Assembly (NCBI GenBank): GCA_030247525.1
Contig: JAOTSC010000017.1
Location: 1-32,990, forward strand
Origin: a bacterium
Lineage (GTDB): Bacteria > Electryoneota > JAOADG01
Reading direction: 5' to 3'
Length of the DNA: 32,990 bases
Shown: piece by piece, positions 9,601 to 17,035 of the stretch
Position numbering within the stretch: position 1 is the first letter of the stretch
Layout: each line of letters opens with the position of its first letter
Notes under the pieces: model-generated
What the model saw: the letters and a program-made list of their open reading frames with translations, nothing else
Database searches by the model: none
Told to the model about the DNA's origin: nothing
Translations under genes and position numbers: made by a program

Positions 9601-10603
9601 AATCGATGCCGGCGATCCGAACCCATCGAAGAATGATTATTGGTTCCCACCAGCGATGGGTACAGCGCGAAATGATGCTGGACTCACCGGCGGACCGAAG
9701 TCCGGTGAAGGCGAGTTGAATGCGATGGGCATCCTTTTGATGGACAATCCGGGAATTGGCGCTCTACCGGACGTTGCGATCTATCGAATCGATCCGAATG
9801 TTACGGTTGATTCTTTGCAGTTCGTACCAACTTCGGGAACACCGCAATACTTGCCATTGACAGTTCTGCCCAACGGAACCGACATCTACCGCAGTCGGAT
9901 CACGACGACCGGATCGGCAACGGTGACTGCGATAGGTCATAATACTGCGAATCCAGCAGAACGATATCGTGTAACCCGTCTGGTCGGAGTCGTTCAATCG
10001 GGCACGATGGCAATTGGTCCATGGACGGTTGGTGTTTCGGAAGGGGCTGGATTCGTCCGTGCGACATTGGCAATTTCGAGCGAGGCGACCGGATTTGGTC
10101 CGGATATTGAAATCGGCGCGTCTTCAAATCGTATTGTTACTCTGACATTTGATGGTGAATTGCCGGGTGGCCAGCGATTTGCTTTGTTAAAGCAAAGCAA
10201 TGGAAACTGGATGGAAGTAGCTTCAGTAACGCGTAGTAATGGCAGTGCTACCGCCGATGTTACCGGTTCTGGAACCTATCGCATCATGGCGGTGGAAGAT
10301 TTGACACCTGTCGTTTCATTACCTACGGAATTCGCATTATCTGATGCATTCCCGAATCCATTTAACCCTGTGACCTCGTTGAAGCTATCAGCACCGATCG
10401 CTGGATACTACCGAGTTACAGTGTATGACTTGCTGGGTCGCACCGTTGCAGTCTTACTGAATAGCGATATTTCTGCCGGAACGCACACCCTCCGGTGGAA
10501 TGCAACGACAAGCAATGGCGCTCCAGTTGCTGCTGGTATTTACTGGGTGAAAGCCGAAAGCGCCGCGAATTCGGCGGTACGTAAACTGGTCTTGATGAAG
10601 TAG
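6647..10603 (+). CDS. 1318-aa beta-helix / HYDIN-like repeat protein with T9SS type A sorting domain
   Basis: The start is GTG (6647) with GAGGG five bases upstream, and a signal peptide ends near AIA (residues 27-29). From about 30 to 345 is a right-handed beta-helix opening with SGSVSGNW...DITVPPDSAL and closing with SPLIDAGDPNEP. About 350-675 holds three Ig-like repeats of the choice-of-anchor D / ASPM-SPD-2-Hydin type (for example NVDTLNFGERSNYSRDTLRA). A second beta-helix spans about 680-1000 and again ends in AIDAGDPN. The C-terminus from about 1221 (LSDAFPNPFNPVTSLKLS...VYDLLGRTVAVL...AAGIYWVKAES...KLVLMK) is a textbook T9SS type A-like sorting signal. It is probably a secreted, surface-attached cargo protein. 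The duplicated beta-helix entry module is shared with the lipoprotein at 832. No catalytic motif is visible. Confidence 0.85.
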   Translation: MNHPLNRRSLVKLVLVIAAICAVAIPAIAVDVSGSVSGNWTRGFSPYRIVGDITVPPDSALFIEAGVDVVYTGPYAIYVNNGAALRVRGDSIVGSSTSLDTVMFQTDPAVTDTLQWGRGIRFTNANNFSEIRYAKFARLRASGVWPENNGGALYVEGCSPKIKFVEFYRCKAAFYGGAMHFWFSSSTVEHALIDSCNAIEGGGGVDMWFSTITFKFVTAVSNYIPLAIQTNGGAILVGSSSNLSLSHCVLYRNELPLDSGIAKIGDGSAYVARYSYWRAISASNGNVSTELNSTHWTQTPPWSPSIVSPLIDAGDPNEPVGAELLPNGGRVNVGYYGQTSLATKSVAVAEIFPSPIDTIKLGDLKIGKQISATKRFRNIGRAPLAPLFIKNMHSDNSIVLIQYGDSLVTQIDSLRPLYPDSTFELKVYWRPTTIGVQRSHITWRWNDRDTNYVYDTIVVQGNGINPRINVNVDTLNFGERSNYSRDTLRAVLSNSGTTELSVSAISVGSVFDGGFGSTLTGAARIPVDSTKQLNVTFEPDNVGYFAARLSIVNNDSLRSIYVHGYSRGSFFESDTFYHAGFVPQGSTRDYQVRVYNNGNATLQIDSVVFNNPIVRANFTSPILIGIADTVLQRPDTGFIPIVFAPTALRTDTVRGIVYTNDGKLDTIRIIGRGIQYGEYISNSITGILEPATSGIPYVITGEVSIPRTSTLRIRPDVHILFEPGSSLKVEGTIIAEGTQTQPIVFSAQDSSNFRTPFLVFNETSGDNKLSFVTITGPDADITVRQPMITATRSNFTLDHCSIIGGNATDGAVMKLLLSNAKLVRCELRNHTATNGGVIALVDSRATTIRSVFADNRATGNGGVIHAGNGSEVISYNDLFLRNHAAYGGVVAMFDNSEATVNNSVFHNNISDSIATIGYMSQSVAKISSSIITGTQGSVDFAGPLGSYSNPLISFSLIERSNSAYTPLALWNNDTVNFQLVSGAQAIDAGDPNPSKNDYWFPPAMGTARNDAGLTGGPKSGEGELNAMGILLMDNPGIGALPDVAIYRIDPNVTVDSLQFVPTSGTPQYLPLTVLPNGTDIYRSRITTTGSATVTAIGHNTANPAERYRVTRLVGVVQSGTMAIGPWTVGVSEGAGFVRATLAISSEATGFGPDIEIGASSNRIVTLTFDGELPGGQRFALLKQSNGNWMEVASVTRSNGSATADVTGSGTYRIMAVEDLTPVVSLPTEFALSDAFPNPFNPVTSLKLSAPIAGYYRVTVYDLLGRTVAVLLNSDISAGTHTLRWNATTSNGAPVAAGIYWVKAESAANSAVRKLVLMK

Positions 10604-10611
10604 GACAACCG

Positions 10612-11205
10612 ATGAAAAAGATCATACCGATTCTCTTCACGGTGTTGCTGATTGTCGGCTGTAAAGACAGCGACGACGCAACAGGACCCACGGGCGATCC
10701 GCGTTCGCTCGTCAACACCGGCTGGGAGCTGTTTGAAGTTGGCGAGTACACTGAAGCGCTATCGAACTTTTCGTTAGCATCGAGTATTGACCCGGGTTAT
10801 ACCGATGCAACGATTGGGTTGGGGTGGGCTAACATGCGGGTTACACCGCCACGTTTGACAGACGCAATAAATGCGTTTGAATCGGTGTTGCGGGTTTCCG
10901 CAAACTCGAACGATGCACAGGCGGGCAAAGCTTTTGCATTGCGCGGTAATGCCCAGTATAGCGAAGCTGAAGCAGCAGCGACCGTATTACTAAGCCGTTC
11001 GACGATTTGGGAATTCTCTCACGACGAGTCGGTGAATCGCCAGGACTTGTTAGTTTTGCGAGCGGCATGCCGGTTCTTAATCGGCAATTATGCGACAGCA
11101 TTGACAGCACTGCAAGAAGTAGAGCCTACCTTTAGCGTCGATGTCTCGACCATCGAAGGCAGAACGCAATTGGGTATTCGCATTGAGGAGTGGACACGAC
11201 GATGA
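10612..11205 (+). CDS. Tetratricopeptide-repeat lipoprotein
   Basis: A 197-residue protein with a short lipoprotein signal (MKKIIPILFTVLLIVGC, Cys17) and AGGA six bases before the ATG. After a Ser/Asp linker it carries TPR-like helical pairs: GWELFEVGEYTEALSNFSLASSIDPGYTDATIGLGWA at about 37-73, then DAINAFESVLR and a further degenerate repeat up to about 180. TPR lipoproteins usually act as periplasmic or outer-membrane scaffolds, and the binding partner here is unknown. Its TGA overlaps the next ATG (ATGA), so the two products are probably made together and may interact. Confidence 0.75.
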   Translation: MKKIIPILFTVLLIVGCKDSDDATGPTGDPRSLVNTGWELFEVGEYTEALSNFSLASSIDPGYTDATIGLGWANMRVTPPRLTDAINAFESVLRVSANSNDAQAGKAFALRGNAQYSEAEAAATVLLSRSTIWEFSHDESVNRQDLLVLRAACRFLIGNYATALTALQEVEPTFSVDVSTIEGRTQLGIRIEEWTRR

Positions 11206-13229
11206 GTATAATTTCCCTCAAATCTACGTCGGCTTCACGGCGATGGTGGTTCGCCACCCTCCTTGTCGCTGGTATGTTGCTTACAATTGCCGGCTGTGCA
11301 AAATATGATGGTTCGCAAACAGCGAATCAGTTGCCAATTGTCGAGTTTGCAACGACGCCACGTGATAGCTCAACATTTAATGCTGCTCCAATCATTTCTT
11401 GGTTCGGTCGAGACCCCGATGGATTTGTCGAGCTTTACAGCTACGCAGACATCATCGATCCAGCAGCGTTAGCCAATCCTACTACCTATGTCCCGCAGAT
11501 CCCACGCGACGCTTGGAAAACGACCGCTTCCACCAGTGATACCGTGATTTTGCTAACTTCGATTGGCGATACGACGCAACATATCTTCTATTTGAAAGCA
11601 ACTGACAACCGTGGTGGCGAATCACCAGTGATTTACCGTCGGTTCGATCGCACCAACCAACCACCAAACGCTCCAGAATTACGGGCACCGGATGACAGTT
11701 GGTCGAACCGGGTCGATATCACCGATACGCTTTTCTGCATCGAAAACACCAATGATCTTTGGCCTGGCATAACATTCAACTGGCGCGGCAGCGATCCCGA
11801 CGACCGGGTGGATCGTACGATTGCCTTAACCTATAAGTATTTCTTGATCAAAGCACCAAACGACACGATTGGTCGATTCGTCTCACAAAACTGGTCAACT
11901 ACCAAGAACATCGTGCTCTCTGGTTTGGAAACTGGTTCTTATCGTTTCGAAGTATACTCTCGGGATGACGGTTTAACGGTCTCGAAAGTACCTGGAGTCT
12001 TGTATTTCTCAATTCTTCGGCCGACCTATGATCGAAACGTATTGATCTACATGGAAGGTTCGAACGCAAGAAACGGCAACAACCGTAATGATTTGCTGCA
12101 CACGGATTCAGCTCGTGCTTACTATACCAAGTTGTTGAGTGATATCAAGACATCCTATCCCGAGTACCAGTATCTTTCTTACAACCAAAACGAACCGCAC
12201 GATGTCGAGTTTTACATTCATGGTGGAGCGTTGGTTGACAGTCTGCCGCCGAAAATTCTGTTGTCACGATATCGTGTAATCCTTTGGATGCAAGACGTAT
12301 TTCCGGCAGTCAACTCGGATGCTTACAACTACGAAAAGATTAAATTGTTCCGTGAGTACTTGCAGGTTGGTGGTCGCATGATGATTGCCGGTCGTCAATT
12401 GTCCCGCGTGGTATTTCCACCTCCAGCGAATGCGGCAACAGATTACGCAATCGCGAAATTGGCGTTTTTTAATACCTATTTTGGCGTTAATCTTCCTTAC
12501 GATGCAACGTATGCTGGAAACTATATCACGCCAAATCGAGCAGAATTCATCGGCACATCTCCGGCATTCGATCCGTTTGAGAGGACCGATTTCGACTCTA
12601 CCCGGATGCGCAATCTATTGTTTCCATTCACCGCCGCGAATCTTCCCTATACTGGATTGCCGGGAGTAGATTACATTGAGCGCGTTGGTGCATCGCGAAC
12701 TGTTTTTACGTTTGTCTCGAACACCGACACGTTAAACCCGTATGTCGGTGGTGAAGATGCAACGGTGATTGGTACTGATGTTCAAGTGATAAACGGCCAA
12801 ATTGTAACTTATCCACCTACTCCAACAAATTGCTTGATTCAAATCCAGCGCAACGGAGACTTGGAGAGTATCGACTCGGTAGTTAATCTTACCAAACGAA
12901 ACAATGGAAGTGTCAACTATCGTGGTGAAGTACGGTCGATTACCGGTCGTTATGCCTTCATTAGCTATCCCTATGGCGAGCCTTGGCGGAACAGCGATAC
13001 ATTGGCGGTGTATTACTATTACCGTGCGACCTCTGAGCGCCATAATAAACCAGTCTGTACGACCTATGAAGCGACACAGACTGTTGGTGGAACTAATGTA
13101 TCGCTCTTGTTAACTCGAACGGTAATGTGTTCCTATCCGTGGTACTTTGTAAACCAGACTACCGGTTCCGAGCAATTTGCAAGAATGTTGAATTGGCTGT
13201 TGGCTCCACCGAATTTCGATTTGCAGTAA
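11202..13229 (+). CDS. Large lipoprotein of unknown function
   Basis: I chose the ATG at 11202, which overlaps the previous stop as ATGA, over a GTG four codons upstream that lacks a ribosome site of its own. The 675-residue product begins MSIISLKSTSASRRWW and has a lipobox (LLTIAGC, Cys about 32). Residues about 45-280 look like two Ig/FN3-like beta domains (PIVEFATTPRDSS, ISWFGRDPDGFVELYSY; ITFNWRGSDPDDRVDRTIALTYKYF). A different alpha/beta region follows (RNVLIYMEGSN...YRVILWMQDVFP...LFREYLQVGGRMMIAGRQL), reminiscent of the DUF4350/GATase-like fold with a beta-strand, a helix and a G-G-x-x-x-I-x-G strand. No catalytic triad could be assigned. It probably sits on the cell envelope beside the TPR lipoprotein. 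The function is unknown. Confidence 0.65.
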   Translation: MSIISLKSTSASRRWWFATLLVAGMLLTIAGCAKYDGSQTANQLPIVEFATTPRDSSTFNAAPIISWFGRDPDGFVELYSYADIIDPAALANPTTYVPQIPRDAWKTTASTSDTVILLTSIGDTTQHIFYLKATDNRGGESPVIYRRFDRTNQPPNAPELRAPDDSWSNRVDITDTLFCIENTNDLWPGITFNWRGSDPDDRVDRTIALTYKYFLIKAPNDTIGRFVSQNWSTTKNIVLSGLETGSYRFEVYSRDDGLTVSKVPGVLYFSILRPTYDRNVLIYMEGSNARNGNNRNDLLHTDSARAYYTKLLSDIKTSYPEYQYLSYNQNEPHDVEFYIHGGALVDSLPPKILLSRYRVILWMQDVFPAVNSDAYNYEKIKLFREYLQVGGRMMIAGRQLSRVVFPPPANAATDYAIAKLAFFNTYFGVNLPYDATYAGNYITPNRAEFIGTSPAFDPFERTDFDSTRMRNLLFPFTAANLPYTGLPGVDYIERVGASRTVFTFVSNTDTLNPYVGGEDATVIGTDVQVINGQIVTYPPTPTNCLIQIQRNGDLESIDSVVNLTKRNNGSVNYRGEVRSITGRYAFISYPYGEPWRNSDTLAVYYYYRATSERHNKPVCTTYEATQTVGGTNVSLLLTRTVMCSYPWYFVNQTTGSEQFARMLNWLLAPPNFDLQ

Positions 13230-13230
13230 C

Positions 13231-15156
13231 ATGAATCTTCGTAGTACTACCGTCCCCCCTCCTATCGAGGGGGGACGTTTCACTCCAGTAAAGATGTGGT
13301 CGTCTTTGGCGATTGCATCGATAATTCTCATCCTGTTTATTCTCGTTCAACCGTCCCCAATCACCAATGTCGATTCTGGTTTGAAATGGTACGGTGCAAA
13401 AATCTATGCTGAGACGAGCGAGCTTTCCTTACCGGAGAGTGATTCCACGTGGTTGAATCAATTTCAGTTTCCTCCGGTTCCAAAACCGTATCTCTACCCG
13501 GTCAATGGAAGTATCTATCCAGTATTCCCTGCAGTACCGATGGTATTGAATGGTTTGGTGTATCGCTGGTGGGGTGAGAACTTCTGGTGGTTTTGGACAT
13601 TATTGGCGACGATGTCGTTGCTTGGTTTGCTGCTTTGGTATACCAAACCGTTTCTATTCAATCCCCATTTACTACTACTCGTTTTACTATTCGCTACCCC
13701 AGTCGCAGTGTATGGTGCGACTTATTGGGAACACTCGCTCGCTGCTTTCGTAGGCTGTGCTGGTGTAGTGTACTTACGTAGTTCACGACATTTGGTAACT
13801 CTGCTCGGAGGATTATTACTTGGGTTTGCTCCATGGTTTCGCCCGGAAATGGTTGCATGGAGTCTGCTGGCAATCATCGCGGGATGGGTGTTTCTCGCAA
13901 ATCGACAACGGTTGTGGGGGACCACTGGATTGATAACTGGATTGTTGATTGGAACCTGGATTCAACACCAGTTAACCGGGACATGGTTGCCGTTGCAAGT
14001 GTTGTCAAACTATGAAACCGGAGAAACTGTTTTAACGCCGGGTAGTAATGTCCGTTTTCCAATTCTGATTTATTTGGAACTCGTGCTGGGAGCGGGCGAC
14101 TGGTGGATTACAATCGTTGCCGTTCTGATGGTCATTGTTGGGATGATTGGATGGCGCTTGGGAAAATGGTATTCGGTTTTTTTACCTGCGACACTGCTTC
14201 TGTTTTTAATAACTCGGATGCTCGACCCGCTTCCAGTGTTTCATACCATACAAGCAAATGGACTGATTTATACTCTGCCGCTACTTCTAATTGCACCTTG
14301 GGGTGTTCGCAAACTTCCAAATCACTACATCTGGATTGCCGCCATAGCAGGGCTATTGATATCGATTGTCGCAATGGGGAAAGTAGCGCAAGGAATGCAT
14401 TGGGGAATGCGCTTCTTCCTTCCGGCAGCTTTTCCTTTAACAATTGCAGCTATACAGGCGTTGCGAGAAAAACCGCTCTCGAAGTTTTCGGCATGGTTGA
14501 GTGCAGTAGGTGTCTTAGCAATCACTTTCTATGGAGTGTTTTGGCATTCTGGAATCGCTTCCCGGCAAATCCAATTTGCCGATGTAGTAAGGCAACAACC
14601 TGAGCTGATTGCAACTGATGTAAGCTGGATCGGTGGCGATTTAGCGCCACTACTCAGTGAGCGTCCAATTTCCTTTATTCGTGATCGGGAAAAAATGGGT
14701 AGGTACCTGTTAACACTTAAATCACGTAATATCACAACATTTCAGTACGTCCGGAGCAATAGCAGCGATCCGCTAACCCAAATGGCACCGAATTTGGAAA
14801 AACTCATTGCGTTGCGTCGAGTGGTTGCTGCACCAACACCAGAAAAGGGATATGACTACCGATTGGAATTCTATAATCTTATCGGTGACACGATTTTGTT
14901 TGGATCATTAGCAGGGGAACTGGGAGCACTACAGTTTCTGAAAGAAGATTCGACGGGTTTGGAAGACGTCCGCTTGGCATTACGGTGGAATCCTGATGAT
15001 TCTCGACCGGCAATTGCATTGTTGGTGTTTGGTATTGAACATCGTACAGGTCGTTGGATCGATGAAGCCTTACGGTACTTCGATGTTCATCCTGTTCCCC
15101 AACAATTTGAAGCAATGGTAGCGGAAGCAAAGCGATTCAGAGTTTATATGCCTTAG
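13231..15156 (+). CDS. Polytopic membrane protein, possible GT-C-like glycosyltransferase
   Basis: A 641-residue integral membrane protein with roughly ten hydrophobic segments in the first 430 residues (for example SLAIASIILILFILVQ, FWWFWTLLATMSLLGLLLWY, LLLLVLLFATPVAVYG, LITGLLIGTWI) and a soluble C-terminal domain of about 200 residues. The first extracytoplasmic loop (about 45-90, NVDSGLKWYGAKIYAE...PVNGSIYPVFPAVP) and the overall layout recall GT-C/ArnT-type glycosyltransferases that use polyprenyl-linked sugars, but no decisive motif is seen. The start is uncertain. The ATG at 13231 lies one base after the previous stop without a clear Shine-Dalgarno. An in-frame ATG at 13294 begins right at the first membrane helix and would place a strong hairpin (13251-13277) upstream of the gene. 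Confidence 0.6.
   Translation: MNLRSTTVPPPIEGGRFTPVKMWSSLAIASIILILFILVQPSPITNVDSGLKWYGAKIYAETSELSLPESDSTWLNQFQFPPVPKPYLYPVNGSIYPVFPAVPMVLNGLVYRWWGENFWWFWTLLATMSLLGLLLWYTKPFLFNPHLLLLVLLFATPVAVYGATYWEHSLAAFVGCAGVVYLRSSRHLVTLLGGLLLGFAPWFRPEMVAWSLLAIIAGWVFLANRQRLWGTTGLITGLLIGTWIQHQLTGTWLPLQVLSNYETGETVLTPGSNVRFPILIYLELVLGAGDWWITIVAVLMVIVGMIGWRLGKWYSVFLPATLLLFLITRMLDPLPVFHTIQANGLIYTLPLLLIAPWGVRKLPNHYIWIAAIAGLLISIVAMGKVAQGMHWGMRFFLPAAFPLTIAAIQALREKPLSKFSAWLSAVGVLAITFYGVFWHSGIASRQIQFADVVRQQPELIATDVSWIGGDLAPLLSERPISFIRDREKMGRYLLTLKSRNITTFQYVRSNSSDPLTQMAPNLEKLIALRRVVAAPTPEKGYDYRLEFYNLIGDTILFGSLAGELGALQFLKEDSTGLEDVRLALRWNPDDSRPAIALLVFGIEHRTGRWIDEALRYFDVHPVPQQFEAMVAEAKRFRVYMP
13251..13277. repeat. GC-rich perfect inverted repeat (11-bp stem, 5-base loop)
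   Basis: CGTCCCCCCTC (13251-13261) pairs exactly with GAGGGGGGACG (13267-13277) around the loop CTATC. No T-run follows, so it is not a standard terminator. It could be a REP-like genomic palindrome or a translational/processing hairpin. It lies inside the membrane-protein frame if the ATG at 13231 is used, where it encodes PPPIEGG, or in its leader if the ATG at 13294 is used. Confidence 0.7.
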
Positions 15157-15183
15157 CTAAGTTTCGTATTTCTATAGAGAAAA

Positions 15184-15202
15184 CATCCGCTAATAACGGA
15201 TG
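15184..15202. terminator. Hairpin terminator between convergent genes
   Basis: CATCCG (15184-15189) pairs with CGGATG (15197-15202) around a seven-base loop. Read on the minus strand it is followed by TTTTCTCT, so it best serves the cold-shock gene, whose stop is about 80 bases upstream in that direction. On the plus strand the downstream tract (CTCTTGATT) is weak, but it lies just after the membrane-protein gene ending at 15156. It is probably shared. Confidence 0.55.
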
Positions 15203-15284
15203 CTCTTGATTGCAAACCATTCCTCATGAACACCGAATGCGTTCATTGCAAACACAAAAAAATTTGATTGAAGTTATTGAGCGT

Positions 15285-15497
15285 TTACCCTTTTATGATC
15301 GGTTGAACATTTTCGGCTTGCGGACCTTTGGGACCATCTTTCACATCAAATTCTACTTCCTGTCCATTTTCCAATGTTCGAAAACCACCACCCTGAATTG
15401 CCGAATAGTGAACGAATACATCGCGACCGCCATTATCCTGAGAAATGAAGCCGTATCCTTTCTCTTTCGAGAACCACTTCACTTTACCTTTCACCAC
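15285..15497 (-). CDS. CspA-family cold-shock protein
   Basis: A single cold-shock domain of 70 residues ([17 protein letters not shown]...), the usual family length. RNP1 (KGYGFI, residues 13-18) and RNP2 (VFVH, 27-30) are intact, as is the surface Trp8/Phe9 pair. Proteins of this family bind single-stranded RNA/DNA and melt mRNA structure in the cytoplasm, often after a temperature drop. I chose the GTG at 15497 over an ATG six codons upstream (15515) because AAGGA lies five bases before it and because the resulting N-terminus matches the family exactly. It is transcribed alone from its own promoter with a long leader. Confidence 0.9.
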   Translation of the reverse strand: MVKGKVKWFSKEKGYGFISQDNGGRDVFVHYSAIQGGGFRTLENGQEVEFDVKDGPKGPQAENVQPIIKG

Positions 15498-15510
15498 CAG
15501 AATCCTTACT

Positions 15511-15525
15511 CCCACGGTCCGTGGG
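15511..15525. promoter_or_regulatory. Palindrome in the cold-shock mRNA leader
   Basis: CCCACGGTCCGTGGG is a perfect 7+1+7 inverted repeat. In the minus-strand transcript it ends five bases before the AAGGA ribosome site of the cold-shock gene. A hairpin this close could tune ribosome access. Alternatively it is a DNA operator. No direct evidence separates the two. Confidence 0.45.
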
Positions 15526-15635
15526 TCTTAAGTTGAGAAATCGTATTGACGGGTTCCGCATTCTCTAACATAGGAAAATCGGTTCCGGTGCGGGAAACAA
15601 TCCAGACAACGACCCGAAAACACGTACTACGCGGG

Positions 15636-15664
15636 AGTATACGTATCTGATTGAAATTGCACAA
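15636..15664 (-). promoter_or_regulatory. Sigma-70-type promoter of the cold-shock gene
   Basis: On the minus strand TTGTGC (15664-15659) and TATACT (15641-15636) are separated by exactly 17 bases. Transcription would start near 15629, giving a 5' leader of about 130 nt before the GTG at 15497. That is a length comparable to the structured leaders known for cold-shock mRNAs. Confidence 0.55.
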
Positions 15665-15746
15665 GGTTTTTTTATTACGTGTGAAAAAAAACACTCCTGT
15701 CGGCAATACTTTTCATTTCGCTTGGATGCATAGACAAGCTTTCGTG

Positions 15747-16847
15747 TTACTGATGTCCTTGAAATGATTGCAATTGAAACACTTTCCCCGGTTCCCATTC
15801 ATTTGGTAGATATCGCATCACTTCCTCTTGGAGTGACATTTTTTTTACACGCTCTATAGGGATCGAGTTTGCTAACAATAGCCAAGCAATTGACCGTGCT
15901 ATCGCGTTTCGCACCGCTGTCGGCTGAAAGCCTAACTCACTTTTCGCTTTGGCTGCATCATAAAAACCATAACGTTGATATAAACTGCGAAATCGCTTGA
16001 GTGTTAACTGGGGGGCCTTTCTCCGAAGTTTTGCATACGCTTCCATCGCTTTTACAGCAAGCGAACCAGTTGCCTTTCCCAACTCCCAACTTGGTGCAGA
16101 TAATCCTGTCAGTTCAGCAGTCGTATCATAAAACTCGCGAATCGTTAGATTTCCACCGGTTAAGATGTATCGCTCCCCGGGAATGCCCCGTTCTGCCGCC
16201 AAAAAATGTCCAACTGCGGCATCCGTGACATCGACAATCGACATCCCTCCGGGAATCGTTACCGGAAGTGATTGCATTAAAAAACGGTGTACCATTTGAG
16301 TCGATGGTGTTAACCGATAGTCATAATATCCCAATAGAACCGAAGGGTTTACCGTTACAATTGGAAGTCCGGTCGCCAACTGCATTTCATGAACGAGTTG
16401 TTCGGCACGGGTTTTTGCTTCAACATAGGGACTATCGAAATCATCGTTCCAATGCAACTCGGTTTTTGGTGAACGAGCATTACGGGAATACCCGATGGCT
16501 GCGGTAGAAGAGGTATATACTATCCTTTGCAGGGTAGAGCATTTTATTGCCGCTTCGAGAATGTTTTTAGTTCCCGTTACGGCAGTCTCTAAAATTGTGT
16601 TTCTCTTGTGAGGATGGAAATCAAAAACGGCGGCGGCATGGAATAGGTGAGTACATCCTGCTAATACGGAGTTTAGTGAAGCCGGTTGCAAGATATCACC
16701 GGTTACGACCTCAACCGGGAGACGTTCGATCCCAATTTTATTACTTTCAGAGCGAACCATCACACGAACCGGGATTCCTTGAGCGAGTAACACCCGAACC
16801 AAATTCGCCCCCAAATGACCCGTTGCACCGGTTACTACTGCGTTCAT
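15747..16847 (-). CDS. NAD(P)-dependent epimerase/dehydratase-family protein (extended SDR)
   Basis: A 366-residue extended short-chain dehydrogenase. The N-terminal Rossmann motif GATGHLG (residues 7-13), the acidic GD at 50-51, FHAAAV (69-74), YTSSTAAIG (111-119) and the catalytic YVEAK (Tyr141, Lys145) are all present, so the enzyme should be active. The closest families by eye are dihydroflavonol-4-reductase-like and hopanoid-associated sugar epimerase (HpnA)-like proteins. The substrate could be a nucleotide sugar, a sterol/hopanoid side chain or another carbonyl. The last 100 residues are basic and extend past the usual SDR core. It is divergent from the actA operon and upstream of the cold-shock gene. 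No partner genes are in the window, so the pathway is unassigned. Confidence 0.8.
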   Translation of the reverse strand: MNAVVTGATGHLGANLVRVLLAQGIPVRVMVRSESNKIGIERLPVEVVTGDILQPASLNSVLAGCTHLFHAAAVFDFHPHKRNTILETAVTGTKNILEAAIKCSTLQRIVYTSSTAAIGYSRNARSPKTELHWNDDFDSPYVEAKTRAEQLVHEMQLATGLPIVTVNPSVLLGYYDYRLTPSTQMVHRFLMQSLPVTIPGGMSIVDVTDAAVGHFLAAERGIPGERYILTGGNLTIREFYDTTAELTGLSAPSWELGKATGSLAVKAMEAYAKLRRKAPQLTLKRFRSLYQRYGFYDAAKAKSELGFQPTAVRNAIARSIAWLLLANSIPIERVKKMSLQEEVMRYLPNEWEPGKVFQLQSFQGHQ

Positions 16848-16873
16848 AACAACTCTGTTTGCGTTTTTCCCTT

Positions 16874-16901
16874 AGAATACAACATTGAATACTAACACCA
16901 A
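16874..16901 (-). promoter_or_regulatory. Weak candidate promoter of the epimerase gene
   Basis: On the minus strand TTGGTG (16901-16896) and TATTCT (16879-16874) are 16 bases apart and lie 27 bases or more upstream of the ATG at 16847. The match is modest and rests on consensus alone. Confidence 0.3.
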
Positions 16902-17006
16902 AATAGAACAAATACACATTGCTTTCGGAAATTGCTTGCGCCTAAAACTGGAAAGTCTTACTTTGTCGGCAGTTTGAAAGATTTGCCGGACGGATTCTCA
17001 GCGAGC

Positions 17007-17035
17007 TTGACATCTCCGGTAAGTCGGTATATTTT
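17007..17035 (+). promoter_or_regulatory. Predicted promoter of the act (alternative complex III) operon
   Basis: A perfect TTGACA -35 (17007-17012) is followed 17 bases later by TATTTT (17030-17035). A TATATT at 15-base spacing (17028-17033) overlaps it. The transcript would start near 17042 and carry a leader of about 180 nt to the actA ATG at 17222. Confidence 0.55.

Noticed and set aside
14103-14603. 166-codon plus-strand frame inside the membrane-protein gene
   Set aside because: It is out of frame with a clear polytopic protein and is Cys/Ser/Arg-rich noise.
15679-15694. GTGT-A8-ACAC as a terminator of the epimerase gene
   Set aside because: The stem is only four AT/GC pairs with an A-rich loop and lacks a GC-rich stem followed by T.
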